Part shown: piece after piece, positions 35,100 to 45,492 of the stretch
How positions within the stretch are numbered: position 1 is the first letter of the stretch
Layout: each line of letters opens with the position of its first letter
DNA from: Artemisia argyi
Taxonomy: Eukaryota > Streptophyta > Magnoliopsida > Asterales > Asteraceae
NCBI GenBank assembly: GCA_030686995.1
Contig: CM060687.1
Location: 165,262,770-165,326,769, forward strand
Reading direction: 5' to 3'
Length of the DNA: 64,000 bases
Position numbers and translations under genes: made by a program
The notes under the pieces: model-generated
The model's input: only the letters and a program-made list of their open reading frames with translations
Database searches by the model: none
What the model was told of the DNA's origin: nothing

Positions 35100-35222
35100 C
35101 ACTACTTTTTCTGGAAGGCAAAATAATTAGCATAAAAACAAGAGGGATGGTGTTGAAGTTAAGAATCGAACCTGGGTGGCCATATACATAGGTTGTGTGA
35201 TTACCAACTCCCGCACCAACCC
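35100..35222 (-). mobile_element. tRNA-related SINE-like copy 11
   Basis: Minus strand: GCGGGAGTTGGTAATCAC (box A) and CCCAGGTTCGATTC (box B), with an A-rich end. Nearest relative is the copy at 9970. Confidence 0.6.
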
Positions 35223-36164
35223 TAATGATATAATTTTGTCCAATCTTTTTAATTAACATGAAAACGTGACTCATTTTGAGTGATGATGTTTGTTATGTGT
35301 GTAGGATAATCACCAACCACAACGACTATAGAGTAACAGCTTTTTTGTAAATGATATCTACTTCAAATGGTGTTGGAAACAATTTTATGAAATATTTTGC
35401 TCACAAATTTCAGTTTTTTCATTGTTTGAACTCTACAGTTTTTTGAAAATTCGATGTTCGTATAGATTTTTGTAGGTGTTATTAATAGAACTCCCAAAAG
35501 GGATTGAAGTGGACTCCATATATATATTATATATATATAATCGTGTGGTTCTGAACACAATACGGAGAAATCTCTTACAAAATAGGTAAAAAGTTATGGA
35601 AATTTATGTCTCAGGAGAACAATCGCTCACAACACTCTATTTCTCTCTCATTAATAGCTTTTGCAAATGGTTGAATGAATGTGAAGTTGATAGATAGTGT
35701 ACAAGCAATCAATGACATTTTTCAAGTATTTTATTATGACAATTACCAAGTATCACCTGTCAAACTATTCAACTTAAGGACGATATTTTAGCCATCATTC
35801 AATCATATTACATTATTACTAATCAACTCCAAGAGCCTTCTCGACATGACGTTGATTAAATAACACCCAGTATTGCTAGGCGAAACACTATAGATTTAAA
35901 CAACTACAAAAACACAATGATTTACGTAGCTCAACCTCTCTTGTTCATGGTAAATGAGTTCTATTTTATCTTCACTCATTGAGACTTTCAAGAAGTACTA
36001 ACCAAAACAGTAGGTTATAAACATCTTATTACATCACTTTGAGGCTGCTCCAAACACATTTATTTGGAATTGTACTTTGGATTATGCTTCGAAATGGTGT
36101 GTTGGGTAATTGAGCCAATTAATAGAAATGCATAAATCACAATTAAGCCGCCGACACCAGTTTT

Positions 36165-36292
36165 TGAATCTTTTTTAAAAAAGAAAAAAAAATTAAAAAG
36201 CTTCATATGGAAGGTGAGTTTAGAGTCGAACTTGGGTGCCTTCTTCAAAGGGTGTGCGGTTTACCAACTCACCCACCATCTAAAACCACAGT
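36165..36292 (-). mobile_element. tRNA-related SINE-like copy 12
   Basis: Minus strand: GTGGGTGAGTTGGTAAACCG (box A) and CAAGTTCGACTC (box B). Nearest relative is the copy at 11125. A 5'-deleted thirteenth copy (box B side only) is at about 36805-36845. Confidence 0.6.
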
Positions 36293-37890
36293 AATTTTGT
36301 CCAATATTTTACTAAATAAAGAGTCGAAAAAACACAACTCATTCCGAGTGTTGACTTTGCTAATGTGTTTAGTGAACAAATATACCAATATTAGTGGTTA
36401 TGGTTTGGTTTGATTTGGTTCAGAATATTTCTATATCGAGTCTTCACAAACCTAAACTAGGACGTGAATTTTTAAGAAAATGAATAACTTTGAAAATTAA
36501 GAACTCGGCATCCTAGTTGATTTGATTCTTTGTATGGAAATTCATGTCTCATTATTGCATATTTTCGGCTTCACTTCTATTTTAAGACACATCTTTTATA
36601 CTTAAGACAGTAAAGTCAAACATTAATCTTATATCGTTTGCAATAGTACAAAACTACAAACCATAAGACTAGAAACATCTTATTACATCCTTTTCAGTTG
36701 CTCCAAAAATGTTTATTCGGAATTCTACTTTGGATTGTTCTCCCATATGTTGGGTCAAACAAATATATCTCAGTTAGATGTGAAATAGGTTAAAAACATA
36801 ATGAAGAAACGTGTAAGTTTAGATTCGAACCTTAGTTATCATATTTGCCCAATCTTTTAACAAATATAGATTTGTAAAAATCACGTGTGTTAAAACATAA
36901 CTCATTTTGAGCGATGACTTTTCTAATATCGTGTAGTGTAATTACCAACCACAAGTCCACAACGACGAGAGTAACTAGCTCCTAACCAGATATGGTAAAA
37001 ATCTAAACAAGGAATAAATTAGGTTCTCGGCCAAATATACCAATAATGGTTCTTGTTTGCTTTAATTTGATTCGGTTCGGCATATTTTCGTATCGAGTCT
37101 TCACAAACTTAAACCGGGATGCGAATTTTTACGAAATGAATAACTTCGAATATTAAGAACTCATCATCCTAGTTGATTTGACTCTTTGAGAACCTGACCT
37201 TCCCTAATTTCGGTACAAGTAGAAAGTGCAACATCAACACAAAACACGTACAACTAAAATTGAACGGGGCCATGTTTCTTGACGCACACTTTTGAAACAA
37301 AAAACTTGAAGTCAGTTATGAATTTAAGATCTAAGCCGGTTCATTAGATTGGTTTCAAAACGAGAAACACCTCTAGGACGAAATAGAGCAATAGACATGT
37401 AGGTAAGTTGTTTAGACATTAGTTGGATAATACAAATTTTAAGAAGTATCTCGTCTTAACCTAAAACAATTAATCAAAGTGAGAAAACAAGCAAAAGGGA
37501 TTAAAAACTAAGCAGAGCTCTCTGTTTATAGCAATGAATTAGAAGTAATTCATAAAAAATCGGTTAGTAAAAACTTTGTAAGCAATGAAGTAAACTAGTA
37601 AAGAAACTAAAGACATCTAAAGGCCGAAAATAGAGCAATAGACATGTACGTGAGATGGTTGAATGAACTTACAAATTATAGCAATGAATGAGAAGTTGAT
37701 GAATTGTCGAAGCTATCAATGATATTTTTCAAGCCTTATGTTTTGACAATTAGAGAGTATCAACTATCTAACCATTCAACTTTAACCACAGGTTGAGAGA
37801 AACTTTAGCTGCACCTTAATCATATACTTGTCCAACTTCAGCAGCTTTCGTAAAGTTGATTAGAGAACACGCATTATTGCTAGGACATAC

Positions 37891-38681
37891 TGTTAGTTTA
37901 TGAACATAAATTAATAGTGGTGTGTTAGGATCGAACTCGAGATCACGGGTTGCACACGTTACATATGAAAAGTTAATGAATAATTATTTATAAATGTTAT
38001 AATTATTAATAAACACAAAATGAGTAACGACCGTTAGTATTTAACGGAGAATGGCTAACGACCATTAGATGAAAATAAGGAGAGTTTATTGTATGAATTA
38101 TTGGAAAGTCAAGAAGGTTCCGGAATCCCTAGGGGAGTTCCTAAACCGATCGACCAAGACAAAGGGGGCACCTCCTTTGTGCCTTGGACTCCAAGTAATC
38201 ATACACTATAAATACAAACCAAAGATTCATTGTTTCTCATCTCTTGTACACATAGTTCTTGGTGTTTTTCTCTCCTTCTTTTCTTGTCTCTATAATCGAT
38301 CCATCAAACCCTTTTACAAAGGGATTCGATTTTTATAAAGCTCAAATCGTTTTGTGTTTTAATTACTTGCATAATCTTTTACTTGAATTAGTACGTGTGT
38401 ACAAGAACGTGATATAACCACACTATTGGTTATATATTGGATTGAATAACAAACAGGTAAGGGGTTATTCCTATAATTCACATAAACCCTAATTAGGGTT
38501 CTTGATTTGAAGAATTACATTTATTGATTCTTGTTCGGGCTAGAATCACAAAGGTATGTTTACTATTTATATTTGATTAATTAATTACATATTATATGGT
38601 CTTGTTATAATTGCTTCTGTTATGCGTACTTGATGTTAATTGGTTTATTTATATGCTTGTCATAATATTATAATTACAACA
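37891..38681 (+). repeat. 5' LTR of a second Copia element (791 bp)
   Basis: TGTTAGTTTATG to ATTACAACA, directly followed by one base and a PBS. The insertion point is defined by the duplicate host segment, which continues unbroken at 8540 (TAGGACATAC, then GCTATCG). The 5 bases before it (catac, 37886-37890) would be the target duplication. TATAAATA at 38207-38214 is a good TATA box, so transcription would start at about 38240. Confidence 0.85.
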
Positions 38682-38682
38682 G

Positions 38683-38696
38683 TGGCATCATGAGCC
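38683..38696 (+). other. primer binding site of the second Copia element
   Basis: TGGCATCATGAGCC, one base after the LTR. Same variant of the Met-tRNA site as in the element at the left of the window. Confidence 0.75.
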
Positions 38697-38997
38697 GTTA
38701 TAATGTGTAATTAATTATCGAAACGCATAAAAATTGAATTTTGATTCGTTTAATTACATTTTTCTAGGGTTTTCATTATCCTAACCCTAATTTTTTTAAT
38801 GGGTCGATTTACCCAATTTATTTTTTAGGGTTTTTGGTTTTGATTTTAATATGATTAGAAACCCTAGGATGTCATGTAATTGGTTATGCGTTTTAGTAAA
38901 CGTTCTTGGTGCAATATGTTAATTGTTAAGCATAATCCATGAAAAATGTATATTTGCATGATTTAATTGTGTGATGATTTAAATGGTTTAAATTGGA

Positions 38998-39751
38998 CTA
39001 GCAGGGTCCCCGCGCGATGCAGCTGCGGACACCCTGTAATTTAATTTTTTCGATTAATAATTTATTTTATTTGTACGTTTTTTGGTAATAGTTTTACTGA
39101 TTAGTTTTTTTATGGCAAAAGCTTGATAAAATTTTGCTTTGTTTGCATTATTTTATTTATTATTTATTTTATGTTTTTGTTTAGTAGTTTGCTTGGTTTG
39201 TACAATATGTGAACATATTTTAGTTTATTATGTTCTTTTTGACAATAAATTTACGGATATCAAAAATTTCGTTTAGCTCGTGTCCATTCGGGCTCGAGCC
39301 CGTTTGACCCGTGCCCGTTCGGGCTCGAGCACATTTGGCCCATTGCCCGTTCGGGCTTAAAAATTTGTATAATATGCTTTATTTTTTGTATTAGTGACAT
39401 TTAATGCAGGAATTGTGTTTAAGTTGGTTGTATAATATGCTTGATAATTTGTATTTCTTATTTAAGGGGTGTTTTAATAAGTGTATTAATTGTATTTATT
39501 GACTATTTAATTAATTGTATTTAATATACATAATGATCAATTTTAAGTCATTAATTTTTAACTTTAATAGCAAAAACAAAGTGGTGTGTACTTTAAGCTT
39601 CTAAACTTGTAAATGTCAAATTATATTCCATTTATTGTATTAATTGTCTAATTGTGTTTGAATCACTTGTACTTTAAGCTTCTAAACTTGTAAGGCTTAA
39701 TTTTAAGTATTCTAATTATAGTAGTCCTTTATGCATTATAAGATAGTTAGA
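38998..39751 (-). mobile_element. non-autonomous Helitron, 754 bp, second copy
   Basis: Minus strand 5' TC (39751) to 3' CTAG (38998), between host A (38997) and host T (39752). Sequence is collinear with 11629-12260 (TGCAGCTGCGGACACCCTG, TTTACGGATATCAAAAATTT), with extra bases from one more copy of a GC-rich sub-repeat (GTTCGGGCTCGAGC) at about 39285-39355 and a longer right part. It has no ORF. Confidence 0.88.
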
Positions 39752-41868
39752 TATATTCATTAAATGTTAAGTTATATCGAAACATGTAGTTTATTAATAG
39801 ATGTTGAATTGGGGAAGACTCCAATATTAAGTAATCAATTACATGCTATATGGTGTTTGTTTAGTTTTGGCTTACGCAATCGATTTATCGATGTATGTGG
39901 ATCTTTTTCCTTTGAAGAAGAAAGCCCTAATTGAATAAATGTTATGTATATATTTATTTGGTTGTTTTATTTTTTTTTATTATTATGTATTACTTGTTTT
40001 TTTTGTTTATTATTATATGAGACATGGAAAAGGGTAACTTTGAATAGAAAAATAATATGGACTAAATAAATGGCGAAATTGTTTTGGTTTTAAGAGATTA
40101 AATTTCAAAGGATTGGTTAATTGATATTTTTGTACATAGTGTGCAAAAGGCGGACCGAAAGTCGCCATACAATGTGCTTGTAGAGAGGGGTTATTAAAGA
40201 CCATGCACCTACCGGTTCTCTACAACCGCTTGTGTGCCGATTCTAGACTTACCTATATCACTATATTACGTACATTGTCATTTTATAGGTGAATTCATCA
40301 CTATTCCACAATGATTATCCGAAACACTAAGCCTTAGGGCTTATGCAAAAGTACGATATAAGTGGACGATAATTGTTGGAAATTCTTTAATTGGTGAACC
40401 CGATACTTCAATCAAAACTTTGCTATTTTACTTTTAGTGAATTGGTAATAAAAATGTTTTCTAAAACCAATGTTATGAAGTTGTATGCATGCTTCTTCAT
40501 ATATTATTTTGATCACACGTCAAAATTAATAACCTTATAAAATTAAGTCAAATGCAGTCTAATTAAGAACACTTGAAGTTGTAGTTTACGTCATGTGAGA
40601 GCTTGGCTAGATTGCAATGGAGAGGTAAATTTCATAATTTCATTGCTAGCAGATCAACTGATGTAATGGATTTATGAGTTTGCAGTTTTTAAGTTAGAAG
40701 ACTTAAATTGAGTAGGAAGTGAGAGCTTGGACTCAAGGCATTAGATGGGGATGAAACATGCTTACTTTGCAAAAGTTTTGTGAAAGTAAATCCCATAATG
40801 ATCTAGGAATTGCAATATGATATTGGCAATTACTGTTCAACAATTATCTTGTTGAATACTATCATTACTAGCAGATCAACTGATGTAATGGTATTATGTC
40901 AATTTGGATCCTAGCTTTAAGAAAATACTATGGTTTATATGAATATTTACCAATGGGTATTTTATTTTCTTAAAGATCTAATTATCGAAAATACTGAAAT
41001 TGAATTTTGTAATTCGTTTTAATGTATTAATGCAACGTTAAAACCGTAAATGCACTTTGGGCTTTGGTAAATTTATCTCGTTTTGTTTTCAAACAAATGT
41101 TTGATTAAGAAATATTTAATTAAAAGACAAAAGAAGTCTCCTTCTATGAAAGAAGAGTGAGATACAATCCTATTTCTTTTCATGAGTGAAAAAGGATAAT
41201 AGGAATATTAGATATGTCTAAATTCTAATATAACTCATAGCAAATTTTTAATAGTTAAGAAAATTGCGAATATTTTCCATAGGGATTTCATCATTCTCAT
41301 TTGGTGATTAAATTCTTAGAAACAAATATGATATTTGGTTAACAGAAAATTATACATGACATTTTATGAGTTATTAAAATTAGAAGCTAGACTAATTACC
41401 GCAAAATGGTAAAAGACAAACTAGTTTATTCATCTAGTTGATTTCGCTATTTAAAAGGTGCTACATACATTGTGGGATGGTATACCTGTTAAGGAAGAAA
41501 TTGCATGCCCAATTTTTCATGTTAATAGCATTTGGTGGATAGTCCATCATTTACGTAGTAGAATACACTTTTAGTACATAAGTAATTGTTACGTATGGAC
41601 ATTCAAAGGTGTAGGAAAGTTAAAAGTACACTATTTTCTTTCACTGGATATGAAACATTTACAATGTTGTCAAATTCAGTGGGAGTATTGTGTACTTATT
41701 ACTTAATAAGGAATTATTGTAATGATCTTTAATTCAGTGGGAGTTACAAGCTTTGACATCTTCGTAGCTAAGATAATTACTTTCCAAGTGTACTTTTAAG
41801 GATAGTCTTGTACGTTTCCTTACTAGACATTGTTGTTCTATCACTACTTGTTATGCTAAAATCTAGAG

Positions 41869-42869
41869 TGAATTACACTGCTCGTCCTTGTGGTTTGCGT
41901 TGACCGGCGTCGTTAGACCATTGACCAAAAAAACTGCATCGTTTGTCCTTAACAAGCAAACGTTTGGCGTCGTTAGTCCCTCCGCCACTAACGCTTGTTA
42001 AGTGTTGTTACACCTCAAGTCCCATGAGGGTATACTAGTCATTTAGCAAACCAAAAGGACGAACGGTGCAGGCTTTTTTTTTTAATACGTTTGTAAGTTC
42101 CGTTTTAATACGTTTTCGTCTGTTTTTTTTTATGCTTTTGTCCGTTTTTTTTTGTTTCGTCTCTTTCTTTTTACGATTTTCTCCGTTTTTTTACTTTTTC
42201 ATCCACTTTTTTTGTTTTCGTCTGTTTTTTACCTTTTCGTCAGTTTTTTTCGTTTTCGTCTCTTTTTTTTACGTTTTCCTCCTTTTTCATAATTTTTTTT
42301 CGTTTTCATCTTTTTTTTTACGTTTTCGTCTGTTTTTTTTTGTTTTCATCTGTTTTTTTACGTTTACGTCCGTTTTTTACGTTTTTGTCCATTGTTCTAA
42401 TGTTTTCATACGCTTTCGTCCATTTTTTACGTTTTTATCCATTCTTAACCGTTTTTATCGGTTTCGTTTGTATTTTTACGTTTTCAAAACAAAAGACAAA
42501 AACGTAAAAGACAGACGAAAACGAAAAAAACGGATGAAAAAGTAAAAAAACGGAGGAAAATGTAAAACTACGGACGAAAACGAAAAAAATGGATGAAAAC
42601 GTAAAAAAAAAAAGATGAAAACGAAAAAAAACAGACGAAAACGTAAAAAAACAAACGAAAACGAAAAAAAACGGATGAAAACGTAAAAAAAACAATGGAA
42701 AACGTAAAAAAAAGAGACGAAATTAAAAAAACAGGCAAAAACGTAAAAAAACAGATGAAAACGTATTAAAACAGAACTTACGAATGTATTAAAAAAAATT
42801 GCACCATTCGTCCTTTTGGTTTGCGAAATGACTAGTATAGTCTCATGGGACTTGAGATGTAACAACACT
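41869..42869. mobile_element. foldback (inverted-repeat) element, right arm cut by an LTR
   Basis: 42003-42470 is the near-perfect inverse of 42480-42869. The outer part pairs TACACCTCAAGTCCCATGAG with CTCATGGGACTTGAGATGTA. The inner part is a degenerate minisatellite of about 20-24 bases, CGTTTTCGTC plus a T-run in the left arm and A-run plus GACGAAAACG in the right. The left arm extends out to about 41869 (GAATTACACTGCTCGTCC), but the right arm stops at 42869 where the LTR of the next element starts. Open frames on both strands (Phe-rich) come from the T-runs and are not genes. Confidence 0.85.
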
Positions 42870-43212
42870 TGTTAGGTCACCATTTTGTAAACACAAGTAT
42901 GATTAAGAAAGAAATAAGATGAGAAATGAGATTGGTTGATTATGAGACAATATGAAAGGTGAGAGTGCAAGAGTTTCCTTAAGATAATCAAATAACCAAC
43001 AAGTTAAATGTTTACATGAGCTTACTATTTATAAGGGAGGAGTTAGGGCAACACTCCCTTCCTCCCTTATCTTCAAATTCGTGGGCTTCAAGCCCATAGG
43101 GCTTTTACACATAAGCCTTGTAACATAAAACTTAATGAAATAAATACTAAAGAAACCTATTACAAAATGTAATGACCGAGACTTGACTAAATGCAAAAGT
43201 ATGGTTCCAACA
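42870..43212 (-). repeat. 3' LTR of the left SIRE-like Copia element (343 bp)
   Basis: Minus strand: TGTTGGAACCATAC to GGTGACCTAACA, preceded by a polypurine tract. The same segment occurs at 58694-59037 with few differences. TG and CA ends are in place, and the left base pair adjoins the interrupted foldback arm. Confidence 0.85.
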
Positions 43213-43222
43213 ATCTCCCCCT
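43213..43222 (-). other. polypurine tract adjoining the 3' LTR
   Basis: Minus strand AGGGGGAGAT directly before the LTR start TGTTGG. This is the plus-strand priming site. Further matches to GAGGGGGAG or near forms on the same strand at 44684-44691, 45111-45120, 45241-45250, 51311-51319 and 51487-51495 fit the multiple-PPT habit described for Sireviruses. Confidence 0.8.
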
Positions 43223-45490
43223 AAGGGTCGGTCATCACGGTTGCTTGACGTCTTCATCTTTGTCGTTGACTTGTGACAAGTAAAACTCTAGACGTCTTCA
43301 AAAATGGTTGAATGATAATGAATATACTTTGCTCTTTGTCTTTGTTCTTTGGTGATGATGTAGTGATTGTGTTATGAAGTAATCTGCCGTTCGTCACTCC
43401 TGCGTCTGTGGTGGTTGTCCGCCATTTCAACATACTCATACATCTTTGGACTTAAACTTTTCACGTGCAAGAAGTTCCTTTTGATACATTGAGATCTTTG
43501 TCTTTATACTTTGTAGATTCTTCTTATTGTCGAATCTTTCTTGGAACTTTGTGTTGTTAAGATTTTTGGGGGAGCTATCTTTTGCTTCAAGATGTATGTA
43601 TGAGCATGTCGGAATCTACCATCATGGAAGTGAGGTACCTGCGAGTAAACAGTTAGCAATAAAACAACCGGTACTTACGGATAAGGAATTAGAGCTTATC
43701 AACAGCATATTGTGAAGACTCCTTCTAATCCTTATCCAGGCCGTTCCCATATCAGATACTCCCGAAGGAGCTTACGAGACCTACTGAGTAGCTCAATGAC
43801 TGGGTGAGTCGCTGGGGATCACTCCACGACTGTAGACCGTAATGGAACCACCGCAAACACTAAGCGTAACCCTTGTGGGGTTACCGAAGTGACCTGCTGT
43901 CAGGGCTGTTTGATGTTGACCCTGGCAGGATTTCCGTTCAATCATTGAGAAATACTTACGTAATCCTCTCATAAACGTTCTCGGCAGATTGCTAAGATCT
44001 GCGAAGGACTCGATAGTTTACAACTGATGCCCATTGATGTAGAACACTAGTTGCAGAAATACTAAGTGTTCCTAAGAGATCTTTGATGTATCTCGAGGCT
44101 CTAGACTCTATAAGTGCACACCTAGGTTTCCTATGCGGAGACTGGGGAGGTGTCTCCTGCTTCAATATCAACCGTCTCTAAGAGATAGGTCGATAGGTTA
44201 CGCGGGTTCCCCGTGAGAATGAAACAAGTCCTTTTAAGAGAACTTGAGTGGTTAAGAAGGTTTAGTGCATCGCGTCACTGGGTCCATGACGGCTTAATCT
44301 TCAATACCGGTGTTGTCTTTTGCAACAGCCAGTAGCATACGTATTGAACCCGGTGTCTGCCCTAAGGTTGATTCATATGGAGGGCTATTTCTTTTCACCC
44401 TTTTCTTTACTTTTCTTTTTAATTCTTCAACTCCTTCTTTCCCTTTTATTCTTTTCTCCTTTTTTTTCGTATCACACCTAAGGACTTCTAATTCTAACTA
44501 TGGGAGATGTCCTTGGGTAGATCCCTCCGGCTCTGGCGGATCATAGGACGGATATTCCTATCTTAATCACCTTATAACTCCGACAGTAGCCAAGAAACCT
44601 TTGATTGAAAATCTCTCAAAGTGTTTGTGATAATCAAATATTTTGGTTAACACTTTGAGAGTTTTGTGTACACTTTTGAAGGGCTCCCCCTGCACATGTG
44701 CTCATAAGTATTTAATAAATTTGCACATGCGGGAGGAGCAATCACTTTTGAATTGATCCACTTTCCGTGAACAAGACCGATTCGAGATACGCTTACAACA
44801 CTAATTAAACTAGCTTGAAGTTATTACCCGGCCTGGTCAAGTCCACATAAAGTTTCTCGAGACGGTACATTTCTACTAAGACTAATCCTTTTCGAGACAC
44901 GCTTACGTGGTTAGTTAAAGAGATACATTGTCAGCTTTTAGGTGACAACTAGCTCTAGTAACTACCTTGATGTTATTACCCGTCGAGGATAAGTCCTTTC
45001 GATATTACAGACTTTAATTGTCTCGTCAATTCCTGGGTGAATCTGAGTCTAGCTCGCACAAGATACAACTTTCAGCTTTAACTTCATATATTTTAATCAC
45101 TTTTTCATTTTCTCCCCCTCAAAAATAGCATATGAGATGTTGTTTTTGTTAAACTTTTGATTAAAATATGCTTTTTGAGTCTTATGGGGAGATTCACCAA
45201 GAACTTTTAATTTTGAACAAAGTATTTTGTTTTGACAAGTGCTCCCCCTCAACAAGTGATTAGGTCTTATTGAGGTGAAATACTTGTCCTTTTGAGCAGA
45301 ATTATGAAAAATCATAAAAGTTTGATTAATTCTACTCAAAAGTAAGAAGCCTTCGCTCCTTATATTTAGGATTGAGGCACTGAAGCGTCCCTCAGGGTCC
45401 TTTCTTTACAAGTTCGGGTTGTGCACTGTAATGCGTACACAAACCATTATGAAGTAAATTATTGACAAATCAAATGAAATTCTTACAATG
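43223..45490 (-). other. long noncoding region with many hairpins between the extra ORF and the PPT
   Basis: No ORF of note on either strand. Part of it (about 43590-44580) is more GC-rich than its surroundings and carries a chain of short stems: 43893-43905 with 43920-43929 (10 bp, 3-base bulge), 43984-43989 with 43997-44002, 44021-44030 with 44044-44053, and 44613-44625 with 44649-44661 (13 bp, perfect). The same region is at 59048-61322. It could be a structured part of the genomic RNA (packaging, export or translation of the downstream copy), but the function is unknown. Confidence 0.6.
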
Positions 45491-45492
45491 AT

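Larger units (their letters stand above)
35093..37890. repeat. host repeat mosaic right of the LINE, with the empty Helitron site
   Basis: 35093-35590 duplicates 9959-10440. 35640-36560 duplicates 10670-11628. 36890-37890 duplicates 7390-8540 closely (both keep AAGCAATGAAGTAAACTAG and AAAGACATCTAAAGG). At 36561/36562 lies the pre-insertion site of the Helitron found at 11629. No gene is seen. Confidence 0.8.
37891..41868 (+). mobile_element. gag-pol-less Copia derivative (leader and PPT-like ends only)
   Basis: LTR, PBS and a leader homologous to 1011-2625 (same ACTAGCAGATCAACTGATGT block, here twice at about 40645 and 40864, and the AAATACTGAAATTG region at 40990 that precedes gag in the other element). 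No gag or pol follows. Instead 41.0-41.87 kb is noncoding, with AATTCAGTGGGAG at about 41676 and 41732, which looks like Copia polypurine tracts. No second LTR was recognised before the foldback at 41869. A Helitron interrupts the leader at 38998. Confidence 0.7.

Noticed and set aside
42066..42868. Phe-rich ORFs of 86-159 codons on both strands that look like membrane proteins
   Set aside because: They are translations of the T-run minisatellite in the foldback arms; mirror-image ORFs appear on both strands, and the composition is set by the repeat.
43223..45490. 2.6-kb LTR that would include this whole noncoding block
   Set aside because: A PPT directly adjoins TGTTGG at 43212, and TG-to-CA ends define a 343-bp LTR; the longer repeat is explained by two copies of the same element.
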